Source: Marinobacterium profundum
GTDB taxonomy: Bacteria > Pseudomonadota > Gammaproteobacteria > Pseudomonadales > Balneatricaceae
DNA length: 57,513 nt
Reading direction: 5' to 3'
Assembly (NCBI RefSeq): GCF_001528745.1
Contig: NZ_BCNS01000120.1
Coordinates: 1-57,513, forward strand
The notes under the pieces were generated by a model that worked only from the letters and a program-made list of their open reading frames with translations, searched no databases and was not told where the DNA came from. The position numbers and the translations under genes are program-made. How positions within the stretch are numbered: position 1 is the first letter of the stretch; every line of letters begins with the position of its first letter. This document shows, piece after piece, positions 8,951 through 18,393 of the stretch.

Positions 8951-9709
8951 ATGGCTGCCAGTGACAGACACTCCAGATATAAACGTATTCTCCTCAAGTT
9001 GAGTGGCGAAGCCCTGATGGGCGACGACAATTTCGGTATTGATCCCAAAGTACTGAACCGCATGGCGCTTGAGATCGGCCAACTGGTCGGTATAGGCGTG
9101 CAGGTAGGTATGGTTATCGGCGGGGGCAATCTGTTTCGTGGCGCGGCGCTGAGTGCGGCCGGCATGGACCGGGTTACCGGAGATCATATGGGTATGCTGG
9201 CCACAGTGATGAACGCGCTGGCGATGCGCGACGCGCTGGAGCGCAGCAATATTGATACCCGTGTTATGTCCGCCATTCCCATGAGCGGTGTTGTGGATCA
9301 CTATGATCGTCGCAATGCGATGCGCTACCTGAACCAGGGCGATGTCGTGATCTTTGCTGCCGGGACCGGCAATCCTTTCTTTACCACCGATTCTGCGGCT
9401 TGCCTGCGGGGCATTGAGGTGGAAACGGATGTGGTGCTCAAGGCGACCAAGGTGGATGGCGTTTATACTGCCGACCCCATGAAAGATCCGAAGGCCAAGC
9501 GCTACGTGCATCTTAATTACGACGAAGCAATCGAAAAGCAGCTCGGCGTAATGGATCTAACGGCCCTTTGTCTGGCCCGCGACCATCAGATGCCGGTACG
9601 GGTATTCAACATGAACAAGCCCGGGGCACTGGTCAATCTGGTTGTGGGTGGTGAAGAAGGCACCCTGATAGATGGCGCTGAAGGCGTAGGAGAAAAATAT
9701 GCTGAATGA
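8951..9709 (+). CDS. pyrH: UMP kinase
   Basis: The 252-residue product belongs to the hexameric bacterial UMP kinase (amino-acid kinase fold). It has the N-terminal [13 protein letters not shown] loop (about 13-25), the GGGNLFRG nucleotide site (about 57-64) and the [19 protein letters not shown] segment. It phosphorylates UMP to UDP and is allosterically controlled by GTP and UTP. The last 11 bases overlap frr, whose ribosome binding site lies inside pyrH, so the two are translationally coupled. Confidence 0.97.
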   Translation: MAASDRHSRYKRILLKLSGEALMGDDNFGIDPKVLNRMALEIGQLVGIGVQVGMVIGGGNLFRGAALSAAGMDRVTGDHMGMLATVMNALAMRDALERSNIDTRVMSAIPMSGVVDHYDRRNAMRYLNQGDVVIFAAGTGNPFFTTDSAACLRGIEVETDVVLKATKVDGVYTADPMKDPKAKRYVHLNYDEAIEKQLGVMDLTALCLARDHQMPVRVFNMNKPGALVNLVVGGEEGTLIDGAEGVGEKYAE

Positions 9710-10256
9710 AATAGTTAAAGACGCAGAAGTACGTATGGCCAAGAGCATCGAGTCTCTGGTTGATCACTTCAAACGTATTCGTACCGGACGTGCTCATCCG
9801 AGCATTCTGGATTCGCTGACCATCAGCTACTACGGTAGCGATGTGCCTATTACCCAGGTAGCCAACGTGAGTGTGGAAGATTCCCGCACCCTGGCGATCA
9901 ATCCCTGGGAAAAGCAAATGGTAGGCGTGATCGAAAAAGCGATCATGAAATCCGATCTGGGCCTTAATCCGTCCACCAATGGCGATACCATTCGTTTGCC
10001 GATGCCGGCCCTGACCGAAGAAACCCGCAAGGGTTATATCCGTCAGGCGCGTCAGGAAGCGGAGAACGGCCGAGTATCGGTTCGCAACGTGCGACGCGAT
10101 GCCAACGGCACGATCAAGGACCTGCTTAAGGACAAGGAAGTATCCGAGGACGAAGGCCGTCGTGCCGAAGACCAGGTACAGAAACTCACGGACAAGTACG
10201 TGGCTGAAGTAGATAAGCTGCTTGAGCAGAAAGAAACGGACTTGATGGAAATTTGA
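9699..10256 (+). CDS. frr: Ribosome recycling factor
   Basis: A 185-residue RRF of standard length. It contains the [17 protein letters not shown] helix near residue 30, the hinge region, and the [14 protein letters not shown] and [17 protein letters not shown] helices of the C-terminal coiled bundle. With EF-G it splits post-termination ribosomes. It overlaps the end of pyrH by 11 bases and is followed by uppS after 52 bases. Confidence 0.98.
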   Translation: MLNEIVKDAEVRMAKSIESLVDHFKRIRTGRAHPSILDSLTISYYGSDVPITQVANVSVEDSRTLAINPWEKQMVGVIEKAIMKSDLGLNPSTNGDTIRLPMPALTEETRKGYIRQARQEAENGRVSVRNVRRDANGTIKDLLKDKEVSEDEGRRAEDQVQKLTDKYVAEVDKLLEQKETDLMEI

Positions 10257-10308
10257 TGACCGCCGGGGCGCCTGGTGCCTGGGTATCGGGTGCCCCGCGT
10301 ATAGTCTT

Positions 10309-11073
10309 ATGTCGGTGAATAATATTTCCAATAATACTTTGGGCACGGAGTTGCCACGTCATATTGCCATTATTATGGATGGCAATAACCGTTGGGCCAA
10401 AGCCCGTCGTCTGCCAGGCCTTGCGGGTCATCGTGCAGGCGTCGAGAGCGTGCGTCAGGTGATCGAAGGCTGTATCGAGCAGGGTGTGGAGTGTCTTACC
10501 CTGTTTGCGTTCAGTAGCGAGAACTGGCGGCGTCCGGCGCTTGAGGTCACAGGGTTGATGGAGTTGTTCATGCGTGCGCTCGAGCGTGAGGCGCGCAAGC
10601 TGGAAAAGAACGGGATTCGCCTGCATATTATTGGTGATCGCAGTCGCTTTAGTGCGTCCTTGCAGCGCAAGATGGACGAGGTTGAAGCGCTCACTGCCGG
10701 CAATACAACCCTTAATCTGAATATCGCTGCCAATTATGGTGGGCGCTGGGATATTACCCAGGCAGCGGCTGCCGTTGCCCGCGACTGCGTCGCCGGAAAT
10801 CTGGATCCAGATGCGCTGGATGAGGCTCTGTTCGATGGCTACTGCATGCTGTCGGATCAACCCAAACCTGATCTGTGCATACGCACGGCAGGGGAGCAGC
10901 GAATCAGCAACTTCCTGATCTGGCAGTTGGCTTATACCGAACTCTATTTTGCGGACTGTTTCTGGCCTGATTTTGGCAAGGAAGAGTTGAGCGCGGCCAT
11001 CAGGGACTATTGTGGCCGTCAGCGCCGCTTTGGCAAGACCAGTGAACAGATAGAGGCGGAACGCGGTGCTTAA
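10309..11073 (+). CDS. uppS: Undecaprenyl pyrophosphate synthase
   Basis: The 254-residue cis-prenyltransferase has the catalytic loop IAIIMDGNNRWAK (Asp about 25), the SSENW flexible loop and the C-terminal CIRTAGEQRISNFLIWQ and YTELYF motifs. It condenses isopentenyl diphosphate onto farnesyl diphosphate to give the C55 carrier for peptidoglycan and O-antigen. It therefore needs an isoprenoid precursor supply, whose usual local genes (dxr, ispD, ispF) are not in this window. It overlaps cdsA by 8 bases. Confidence 0.97.
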   Translation: MSVNNISNNTLGTELPRHIAIIMDGNNRWAKARRLPGLAGHRAGVESVRQVIEGCIEQGVECLTLFAFSSENWRRPALEVTGLMELFMRALEREARKLEKNGIRLHIIGDRSRFSASLQRKMDEVEALTAGNTTLNLNIAANYGGRWDITQAAAAVARDCVAGNLDPDALDEALFDGYCMLSDQPKPDLCIRTAGEQRISNFLIWQLAYTELYFADCFWPDFGKEELSAAIRDYCGRQRRFGKTSEQIEAERGA

Positions 11074-11872
11074 ACAGCGACTACTTACGGCATTGGTTCT
11101 GGCGCCACTGACGCTTGCGGGTGTTTTCCTGCTGCCGTTGCCGGGTTTCGAGCTCTTTGTGGCTGCGGCCATGTTGCTGGGGGCCTGGGAGTGGAGCCAG
11201 TTGGCCGGCTTTGAACGCCTGGTATCGCGCCTGGCATTTAGCAGTGGTCTGGGTGTGTTGATTGGGCTTTGTATAGTTATCAAGCCCTTGGTGTCGGTGC
11301 CGGTGCTAATGTTGCTTAGCGTGCTCTTCTGGCTGGTGGCGCTGTACTGGGTGGTGAGCTATCCGGGCGTTAATATCTGGCGTGCGCGCGGTAGTCGCCT
11401 GGCGATCGGGTATCTGGTGCTGATCAGCAGCTGGTTTGCGCTGGTTGAGCTCAAGCGGCTCGACCAGGGCGGTGTGTTGATCCTGCTGCTGCTACTACTG
11501 GTGTGGGCGTCGGACATCGGGGCCTATATCAGCGGCAAGGCCTGGGGGCGCAACAAGCTGGCGCCCAATGTCAGCCCAGGCAAGACCCGAGAGGGTCTCT
11601 GGGGTGGTTTGCTGTGCTGCATTCTGGTTGGCGCTGTTTATGGGCTGACTCGTGAACTCCCGCTGCTGCAGTTGGTCTACCTCGTCGTGCTATCCCTGTG
11701 CACAGGGCTTGCGTCCGTGCTGGGTGATCTGTTCGAGAGTATGCTCAAGCGTCACCAGGGTATCAAGGACAGTGGTTGCATGTTGCCAGGGCACGGTGGT
11801 GTACTGGATCGAATCGACAGTCTGACGGCCGCCGCTCCCGTGTTTGTGCTCGGGATGTGGCTCATTGCCTAA
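11066..11872 (+). CDS. cdsA: Phosphatidate cytidylyltransferase
   Basis: A 268-residue polytopic membrane protein (about eight hydrophobic segments). The CdsA signature FESMLKRHQGIKDSGCMLPG, with the conserved K-R, K-D and following GHGGVLDRIDS, is at about 222-252. It makes CDP-diacylglycerol from CTP and phosphatidic acid. Starts at GTG 11066, overlapping uppS by 8 bases. In most relatives dxr follows immediately; here the next gene is rseP only 18 bases on. Confidence 0.96.
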   Translation: MLKQRLLTALVLAPLTLAGVFLLPLPGFELFVAAAMLLGAWEWSQLAGFERLVSRLAFSSGLGVLIGLCIVIKPLVSVPVLMLLSVLFWLVALYWVVSYPGVNIWRARGSRLAIGYLVLISSWFALVELKRLDQGGVLILLLLLLVWASDIGAYISGKAWGRNKLAPNVSPGKTREGLWGGLLCCILVGAVYGLTRELPLLQLVYLVVLSLCTGLASVLGDLFESMLKRHQGIKDSGCMLPGHGGVLDRIDSLTAAAPVFVLGMWLIA

Positions 11873-11890
11873 AGCCAGCGTGGAGTTGTG

Positions 11891-13243
11891 ATGAGTATTC
11901 TGCATACCTTGCTAGCCACCCTGGTTACTCTGGGGCTGCTGGTCACCATTCATGAGTGGGGACACTTCTGGGTCGCCAGGCGCTGTGGCGTCAAGGTGCT
12001 GCGCTTTTCTGTGGGTTTCGGCAAGCCGCTCTGGTCACGGCGTGATCGCCAGGGTACCGAATACGTAGTGGCAGCCATACCGCTGGGTGGCTATGTGCGC
12101 ATGCTGGACGAGCGCGAAGAGGCGGTTCCCGAAGCTCTGCGCTCCCAGGCCTTCAACAACAAGCCGCTGTGGGCACGCAGTGCCATAGTGGCGGCTGGTC
12201 CCGTGGTTAATTTGCTGTTTGCCGTGCTGGCCTACTGGGCCATGTACGTTGTTGGTGTGAGCACGGTGGCGCCGGTGATCGGTCAGGTTCTGCCGGGTAC
12301 GCCGGCCTATGAGGCCGGTGTTGAATCCGGTGGTGAGGTGGTAGGGCTTGATAGCAACGACCTGCATTCATGGGAAGAGTTGAATCTGCGTCTGGCGTCC
12401 CATATTGGCGATAGTCGGATCCTGTCCCTGCGCGTGCGCTATGACGATGCCTCGACGCCTGTGATCTATCCGGTGCGGCTGGATGCCTGGCAAGTGGACG
12501 TCGAGCGCGAAAGCCCGCTGCGAGCGCTGGGCTTGCGGCCCTATCAGCCACCGGTGCCGGCGATTCTCGGTCAGTTGCTGGAAGGCGGTCAGGCGGCGGC
12601 TGCAGGTTTGCGCACTGGTGATCAGGTACTGAGTATTGATGGTGATGCCATCGATGACTGGATGGCGCTGGTTGAACGGGTACGCGCCAGTCCTGGTGAG
12701 CCACTGCAACTGATGGTGGAGCGCAGTGGTGGTCAGCTTGGTATAGCCTTGACGCCTGAAGTGCGTGAGAGCGAAGCTGGCCCCATCGGCTATATAGGTG
12801 CGGGTGTGCAATCGATCAGCTGGCCGGCGGAGATGGAGCGTACGCTGAGTTATGGCCCCGTTGAGGCGCTGGGTGTGGCCGTTGCCAAAACCGGGCAGAT
12901 GATAAGTCTAACCCTCGAATCCATCTGGAAAATGCTCGAGGGTGTGATCTCGGTAAAAAACTTGAGCGGTCCCATCACCATTGCTAAAGTGGCTGGGGCC
13001 TCGGCGGCGTCCGGGCTTGAGTCCTTTGTCAGTTTTCTTGCATATCTGAGTATTAGTCTCGGGGTGCTGAATTTGCTTCCTATCCCGATGCTGGATGGGG
13101 GACATCTGTTTTATTATGGGCTTGAGGCTCTGCGTGGCAAGCCCGTCAGCGAACGGGTGCAGATGTTCGGGCTCAGGATCGGTATGGCGTTATTGTTTTC
13201 CCTGATGGCAGTTGCAATCGTTAATGACCTGATGCGGCTGTAG
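11891..13243 (+). CDS. rseP: Site-2 protease RseP
   Basis: A 450-residue inner-membrane zinc metalloprotease. It shows the TIHEWGHF active-site motif (HExxH, about residue 22), two tandem PDZ domains (about 115-190 and 205-290) and the second metal motif NLLPIPMLDGGH near 395-410, followed by a last membrane helix. It cuts RseA within the membrane after DegS, releasing sigma E, and removes leftover signal peptides. Start ATG 11891 has GGAG at 11882; a GTG one codon earlier is possible. It precedes bamA, the normal order. Confidence 0.96.
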   Translation: MSILHTLLATLVTLGLLVTIHEWGHFWVARRCGVKVLRFSVGFGKPLWSRRDRQGTEYVVAAIPLGGYVRMLDEREEAVPEALRSQAFNNKPLWARSAIVAAGPVVNLLFAVLAYWAMYVVGVSTVAPVIGQVLPGTPAYEAGVESGGEVVGLDSNDLHSWEELNLRLASHIGDSRILSLRVRYDDASTPVIYPVRLDAWQVDVERESPLRALGLRPYQPPVPAILGQLLEGGQAAAAGLRTGDQVLSIDGDAIDDWMALVERVRASPGEPLQLMVERSGGQLGIALTPEVRESEAGPIGYIGAGVQSISWPAEMERTLSYGPVEALGVAVAKTGQMISLTLESIWKMLEGVISVKNLSGPITIAKVAGASAASGLESFVSFLAYLSISLGVLNLLPIPMLDGGHLFYYGLEALRGKPVSERVQMFGLRIGMALLFSLMAVAIVNDLMRL

Positions 13244-13288
13244 AAATGGCATGGTTGCCTGTTTTTTCGACGGAATAAGAAGTAGTTC

Positions 13289-15610
13289 ATGAAACTCAGA
13301 TTCGGGCTTCTTTTCTCCCTGCTATGTTGGGGGAGTCTGGCGCACGCCGCCATAACACCTTTTACCGTAACCGATATCCGTCTGGAAGGGCTGCAGCGGA
13401 TTGAGCCCGGGAACGTGTTCCGCAACTTCCCCATAGCCACCGGTGACCTGGTCTCGCAGTACGAGCTTACGCGGGCGTCCCGGCAGTTATTTGGTTCTGG
13501 CTATTTCGATGATGTCGAACTGCTGCGTGATGGCGATGTGCTGGTGCTGCGCCTTAAAGAACGCCCGTCCGTAAGCCTGATCCGTCTTGAGGGTAACAAG
13601 GTACTCAAGGAAAAGGATCTGCTCGAGGGGTTGAAGCAGAGCGGTCTGCAGGAAGGCGAAGTCTTCAAGCGCGCAGCACTTGATCGTATTCAGCTTGATC
13701 TGCAGCGGCTCTATGTTGCTCAGGGGCGCTACGGCGCTGCGGTATCGGCGGAAGTCGAGTCGCTGTCGGGTAACCGGGTGGCGCTGAATATCGATATTCG
13801 TGAAGGTGAAGTCGCGACCATTCAGCACATCAACGTAGTTGGCAACAGCGTGTTTGACGACGCAGAGCTGGACAAACTGTTCGAGTTGAAACTGCCGAGC
13901 TTCTGGAGCTTTATCACGGATGACGATCGTTATTCGCGCGAAAAGCTGTCGGGCGATATCGAGCGGCTGCGCTCCTGGTATCTTGATCGCGGCTACATCA
14001 ATTTCGCTGTCGATTCCACGCAGGTCAGTATTTCCCCTGACAAAAAACACGTCTACATCACAGTTAACGTCACCGAAGGTGAGCAGTACAAGGTGCGCAA
14101 TGTTGATCTTGCCGGCACCATGGCGGTACCACGGGAAGAGCTGGAAGCCGAGCTGCAGGTTGAGTCCGAGCAGGTTTTTTCGCGTCAGCGCATGACCGAC
14201 TCCCAGGAACGCCTGGTGCGCAAGCTGGGTGACAACGGTTACATGTTCGCCAATGTCAGTCCTGTGCCTACCCTGCATGAGGACGACAACACGGTTTCAC
14301 TGCGCTACTTTATCGAACCCGGCCAGCGAACCTATGTGCGCCGCATCCTGATCAAGGGCAACACGACTACCGCCGATGAAGTGGTGCGTCAGCAGCTGAC
14401 CCAGATGGAAGCCGGCATAGCCTCTGCCGAAAAAATTGAGAACTCCAAGGAGCGTCTGTCCCGTACCGGCTACTTTAAGTCAGTGGATGTGCAGACTCGT
14501 CCTGTGCCCGGCACCAATGATCAGGTAGACGTGGAATACACAGTTGCCGAGCAACCGTCGGGCCAGTTTACCGCCGCGGTGGGTTTCTCCCAGAGTGACG
14601 GTATTATCCTGCAGCTGGGTGTGCAGCAGGACAACTTCTTTGGTAGCGGCAAGAAGGTGGGTTTTAACCTGTCCAACAGCTCGACCCTGACCGAATACAG
14701 CTTCAACTATACGGATCCGTTCTACACCGTTGATGGTGTCAGTCGTGGCTTTGACGTTTTCTATCGCGAACGTGATTTCGACGAAGACGATGTCAGTAGT
14801 TACACCACCGATGAATACGGTGCCGGTGTGAACTTCGGTTACCCGATCGATGACTATCAGCGCCTGAGCTTCGGGGCTGGCTTTGAATCCATCAGTATTA
14901 ATACCTTTGATACAACGGCGCCGGAAATCGAAACTTTTATTACTGACGAAGGTGATGATACTTATTTGAACTGGCTGCTCAAAGCATCCTGGACAGATAA
15001 TCACCTCAATCGCGGCATCTTCCCGACCAGTGGCTACTCCCAGAGTCTGTCGCTTGAGGCGGCGGTGCCGGGCAGTGACCTGACGTACATGAAAGGTTTG
15101 TACCGCAGTGAATTTTTCAAGCCATTGAACAGTGTTGAAACCTGGGTGCTGGGTGCCGGCGGGCGTATTGGCTATGCCGATAGCCTGGGCGGTAACGCCT
15201 ATCCATTCTTTAAGAACTACTATGCCGGCGGCTTGAAAACCGTACGTGGCTACAAGAACAACTCCCTGGGGCCGCGTGACTCCAGCGACGATGCCGATCC
15301 CTTCGGTGGTAACGTCCTGATGGTGGGCTCGCTGGAACTGATCTTCCCGACGCCATTTATCAGTGATCAGTCGGGCTGGCGTACTCTGGCATTTATGGAT
15401 GCCGGTAACGTCTTTACCACTGACTGCCTGACCGGCGCGACCAACTGTACCGAGGGTGTCGACTTTGGCGACATTCGTTACTCGCTGGGTGTGGGGCTGA
15501 GCTGGCTGACGCCGGTAGGGCCGCTGTCTGTAGCGCTGGCGGTGCCGCTGAATGATCAGGGCGAAGATGATACTGAATTCTTCCAGTTTGCTCTTGGGCA
15601 GACATTTTAA
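13289..15610 (+). CDS. bamA: Outer-membrane assembly factor BamA
   Basis: A 773-residue Omp85 protein: signal peptide (about 1-20, ending AHAA), five POTRA repeats (about 22-420) and a 16-strand barrel. The barrel carries the GLKTVRGYKNNSLGPRD loop (the VRGF/Y motif that reaches into the lumen) and ends in phenylalanine (FALGQTF), the barrel-insertion signal. It is the core of the BAM complex that folds outer-membrane proteins. Its neighbours rseP upstream and skp 6 bases downstream are typical. Confidence 0.97.
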   Translation: MKLRFGLLFSLLCWGSLAHAAITPFTVTDIRLEGLQRIEPGNVFRNFPIATGDLVSQYELTRASRQLFGSGYFDDVELLRDGDVLVLRLKERPSVSLIRLEGNKVLKEKDLLEGLKQSGLQEGEVFKRAALDRIQLDLQRLYVAQGRYGAAVSAEVESLSGNRVALNIDIREGEVATIQHINVVGNSVFDDAELDKLFELKLPSFWSFITDDDRYSREKLSGDIERLRSWYLDRGYINFAVDSTQVSISPDKKHVYITVNVTEGEQYKVRNVDLAGTMAVPREELEAELQVESEQVFSRQRMTDSQERLVRKLGDNGYMFANVSPVPTLHEDDNTVSLRYFIEPGQRTYVRRILIKGNTTTADEVVRQQLTQMEAGIASAEKIENSKERLSRTGYFKSVDVQTRPVPGTNDQVDVEYTVAEQPSGQFTAAVGFSQSDGIILQLGVQQDNFFGSGKKVGFNLSNSSTLTEYSFNYTDPFYTVDGVSRGFDVFYRERDFDEDDVSSYTTDEYGAGVNFGYPIDDYQRLSFGAGFESISINTFDTTAPEIETFITDEGDDTYLNWLLKASWTDNHLNRGIFPTSGYSQSLSLEAAVPGSDLTYMKGLYRSEFFKPLNSVETWVLGAGGRIGYADSLGGNAYPFFKNYYAGGLKTVRGYKNNSLGPRDSSDDADPFGGNVLMVGSLELIFPTPFISDQSGWRTLAFMDAGNVFTTDCLTGATNCTEGVDFGDIRYSLGVGLSWLTPVGPLSVALAVPLNDQGEDDTEFFQFALGQTF

Positions 15611-15616
15611 GGACCT

Positions 15617-16117
15617 ATGATGAACGCTATTCGTGGCATGTTGCTGGTACTGGTTGCTGTGTTTTCGCTACAGGCTGCGGCTGAATCCATTGCTGTACTG
15701 AGTGTTGAAGAGGCGTTGCTGAAATCCAAGGCGGCCGCTACTTTCCGGGAAGGACTCAAGCGCGAGCTGGCCTCTGAGGAAAAGCAGGTTGTCGATATGG
15801 AAAAGCAGGCCAAGGCGCTGCAGGACAAGCTGCGCAAGAATCAGGGTCTGCAGTCCAGCGATGATGCCAAGCAGCTCGCGCTGCAATTCCAGAAGGCTTA
15901 CGGCCAGTATCAGAAAATGGGTCAGGAACTGCAGCAGAAACGGGCAGAACGCGAGCGCGATTTCCTGCAGGAAATGCGCCCCAAGCTGGATCAGGTGATT
16001 CGTGACCTGATCAAGCAAAAGGGCTTTGATGTGGTGCTGGCCAAGCAGGCGACGGTGTTTATCCGCACCGAGCTGGATATCACGCCCCTGGTCATTGAAC
16101 AGCTGAACAAGCTCTAG
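15617..16117 (+). CDS. skp: Periplasmic chaperone Skp/OmpH
   Basis: A 166-residue protein with a signal peptide (about 1-22, ending AAAE) and a long helical, Lys/Glu/Gln-rich middle (about 50-130) that forms the tentacles of the Skp trimer. The C-terminal strand region contains DVVLAKQATVFIRTELDIT. Skp holds unfolded outer-membrane proteins in the periplasm. Two adjacent ATG codons (15617, 15620) could both serve. It is sandwiched between bamA and lpxD, 6 bases from each. Confidence 0.94.
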   Translation: MMNAIRGMLLVLVAVFSLQAAAESIAVLSVEEALLKSKAAATFREGLKRELASEEKQVVDMEKQAKALQDKLRKNQGLQSSDDAKQLALQFQKAYGQYQKMGQELQQKRAERERDFLQEMRPKLDQVIRDLIKQKGFDVVLAKQATVFIRTELDITPLVIEQLNKL

Positions 16118-16123
16118 GGCCCC

Positions 16124-17176
16124 ATGGCGGCTACTCGAACTTTCAGGCTTCAGGAGATAGCCGACTTGATCGGCGGCGAGGTAAAAGGGGATCCGGGCTA
16201 CCGGGTGTCCGGCCTCGCGACCTTGCAATCAGCTGGCCCAGGCCAGCTTTCGTTTTTTGCCAATGGTCGTTATCTGCCGCAACTGCGCGCAAGTCAGGCC
16301 GGTGCCGTACTGGTGCGCGCCGAACATCTTGACTCGGTGCCCGGTGCGGCCATTCTTGTGGATGACCCCTATCTGACCTATGCCCGTGTGAGTCAGTTGT
16401 TTGACTGGCGCAAGCCGGTGCTGCCCGGTGTTCATCCCACGGCGGTACTGGCGGCGGACGTGCAGCTGGATCCCGGCGCCGAAATTGGCGCCCAGGCGGT
16501 GATAGGTGCAGGCTGTATCATCGCTGCGGGGGTTTTTGTTGGGCCCCATGCAGTTATCGGTGCCTCCTGTCGCATCGGTGAAAACAGCCGGGTCGAGGCC
16601 GGTGTGGTGCTGTATGATAGCGTCACGCTGGGAGCGCGCTGCATTATTCACTCAGGTGCGGTGCTGGGGGCCGATGGTTTTGGTTTTGCTCCGGAATCCG
16701 GTCGCTGGGTGAAAATTTACCAGCTGGGCGGCGTTACCGTGGGTGATGATGTCGAAATCGGAGCCGGTACGACCATCGACAGGGGCGCGCTGGACGACAC
16801 TTATATTGGCGACGGTGTGAAGCTGGATAACCAGATTCAGATCGCACATAACGTGCACATAGGCGCGGGTACGGCCATTGCTGGCGGTACCGCTGTTGCC
16901 GGAAGCACTAAGATCGGCGAGCGCTGCACCATAGCGGGCCTGTCGGGTATTACCGGTCACCTGACAATTGCCGCCGGTACCCATATCACCGCGATGTCAC
17001 TGGTGAGCAAGTCAATTACCCAGCCTGGCGCCTATTCGTCAGGCACGGGACTGCAACCGCACCAGAGCTGGAAGCGCAATGTCGTGCGTTTCAAACAGCT
17101 GGATGAACTCGCCCGGCGTGTTGCAAAACTGGAACAGACAATTGAGCTTAATTCTATTGAAGGTCATAAAGAATGA
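16124..17176 (+). CDS. lpxD: UDP-3-O-acylglucosamine N-acyltransferase
   Basis: The 350-residue product has the uridine-binding N-terminal domain (about 1-100), a left-handed beta helix of hexapeptide repeats (about 105-315, e.g. [10 protein letters not shown] and the active-site region [12 protein letters not shown] with the catalytic His) and a C-terminal helix. It adds the N-linked hydroxyacyl chain in the third step of lipid A synthesis. It overlaps fabZ by 4 bases. Confidence 0.97.
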   Translation: MAATRTFRLQEIADLIGGEVKGDPGYRVSGLATLQSAGPGQLSFFANGRYLPQLRASQAGAVLVRAEHLDSVPGAAILVDDPYLTYARVSQLFDWRKPVLPGVHPTAVLAADVQLDPGAEIGAQAVIGAGCIIAAGVFVGPHAVIGASCRIGENSRVEAGVVLYDSVTLGARCIIHSGAVLGADGFGFAPESGRWVKIYQLGGVTVGDDVEIGAGTTIDRGALDDTYIGDGVKLDNQIQIAHNVHIGAGTAIAGGTAVAGSTKIGERCTIAGLSGITGHLTIAAGTHITAMSLVSKSITQPGAYSSGTGLQPHQSWKRNVVRFKQLDELARRVAKLEQTIELNSIEGHKE

Positions 17177-17613
17177 TGATGGACATTAAGGAAATTCGGG
17201 AGTATTTACCTCACCGATACCCTTTTCTGTTGGTTGACAGGGTACTTGAGCTGGAAGTGGGTGAGTCCATCGTCGCGATCAAGAATGTTACGGTTAACGA
17301 GCCTTTCTTCAACGGCCACTTCCCCGGCCATCCTGTCATGCCGGGCGTGCTGATCGTCGAGGCGATGGCGCAGGCGGCGGGCATCCTTGGTTTTAAAACC
17401 ATGGACAAGAAGCCCCAGGACGGTTCAATCTATTACTTCGTTGGTGCTGACGACCTGCGCTTCAAGCGCCCCGTGGTACCCGGTGACCAGCTGCGTCTGG
17501 AAGCCCGCAAGCTGTCCGAACGCCGTGGCATCTGGAAATTTGCCGTACGTGCATCCGTTGACGGCGATACTGTCAGTTCCGCAACCATTCTGTGTGCAGA
17601 TAGAAAGGTGTAA
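17173..17613 (+). CDS. fabZ: 3-hydroxyacyl-ACP dehydratase FabZ
   Basis: A 146-residue hot-dog-fold enzyme. It has [13 protein letters not shown] near the N terminus and the active-site stretch [20 protein letters not shown] (catalytic His and Glu). It dehydrates beta-hydroxyacyl-ACP in fatty-acid elongation, competing with LpxA/LpxD for the same acyl pool, which fits its place in the lpx operon. The start lies at three consecutive ATG codons that overlap the lpxD end. Confidence 0.97.
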   Translation: MMMDIKEIREYLPHRYPFLLVDRVLELEVGESIVAIKNVTVNEPFFNGHFPGHPVMPGVLIVEAMAQAAGILGFKTMDKKPQDGSIYYFVGADDLRFKRPVVPGDQLRLEARKLSERRGIWKFAVRASVDGDTVSSATILCADRKV

Positions 17614-17616
17614 CCC

Positions 17617-18387
17617 TTGATCGACTCCCACGCCATTGTTGATGCCAGTGCCAAAATTGCGTCCGACGTGGAGGTCGGGCCCTGGAGTATCATCGGACCC
17701 GATGTAGAAATCGGCGAAGGTACGGTTATAGGCCCCCATGTGGTGATACGGGGTCCGTCCCGTATCGGGCGGCACAACCGTATCTTCCAGTTTTCTTCCA
17801 TTGGCGAGGAATGCCAGGACAAGAAGTACGCCGGTGAGCCGACGCGGCTCGAAGTGGGCGATCACAATATTTTTCGCGAAGGCGTGACCGTGCACCGTGG
17901 CACTGTGCAGGATCAGAGCCTGACCCGCATAGGCAGTCACAACCTCTTCATGGCCAACACCCATGTGGCCCATGACTGCATGGTGGGTGATCATGTGATT
18001 CTGGCCAACAATGCCGCGCTGGCAGGCCATGTGCATGTGGGTGATCACGCCATTCTGGGTGGCTTTACCGCCGTGCATCAGTTCTGCCATATAGGCGCCC
18101 ATGTGATGTGTGGTGCCGGCAGTGTGGTACTCAAGGATATCCCGGCCTATGTCATGGCCACCGGTAATACGGCGACGCCACACGGTATCAATACCGAAGG
18201 TTTGCGCCGCCGGGGTTATTCGCCCGAGGCGCTGCGCACCCTGCGTCAGGCCTACAAGGTGGTGTATCGCCAGCGTCTGACGCTGGATCAGGCACTGGAA
18301 CAGCTGGAGCAGATGCGCAGCAACTGCCCGGAACTGCAATTGCTGATTGATTCGCTGCAGGCTTCGACCCGCGGCATCATCCGGTAG
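17617..18387 (+). CDS. lpxA: UDP-N-acetylglucosamine acyltransferase
   Basis: The 256-residue product has an N-terminal beta helix of hexapeptide repeats (about 1-190) with FREGVTVHRGT and the catalytic-site region NTHVAHDCMVGDH (His about 122), then a helical C-terminal domain with NTEGLRRRGYSPE. It performs the first acylation in lipid A synthesis. It uses a TTG start at 17617, three bases after the fabZ stop: the protein begins (M)IDSHAIVDASAKI as in relatives, and no ATG lies nearby in frame. Confidence 0.96.
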   Translation: MIDSHAIVDASAKIASDVEVGPWSIIGPDVEIGEGTVIGPHVVIRGPSRIGRHNRIFQFSSIGEECQDKKYAGEPTRLEVGDHNIFREGVTVHRGTVQDQSLTRIGSHNLFMANTHVAHDCMVGDHVILANNAALAGHVHVGDHAILGGFTAVHQFCHIGAHVMCGAGSVVLKDIPAYVMATGNTATPHGINTEGLRRRGYSPEALRTLRQAYKVVYRQRLTLDQALEQLEQMRSNCPELQLLIDSLQASTRGIIR

Positions 18388-18393
18388 CGGCGG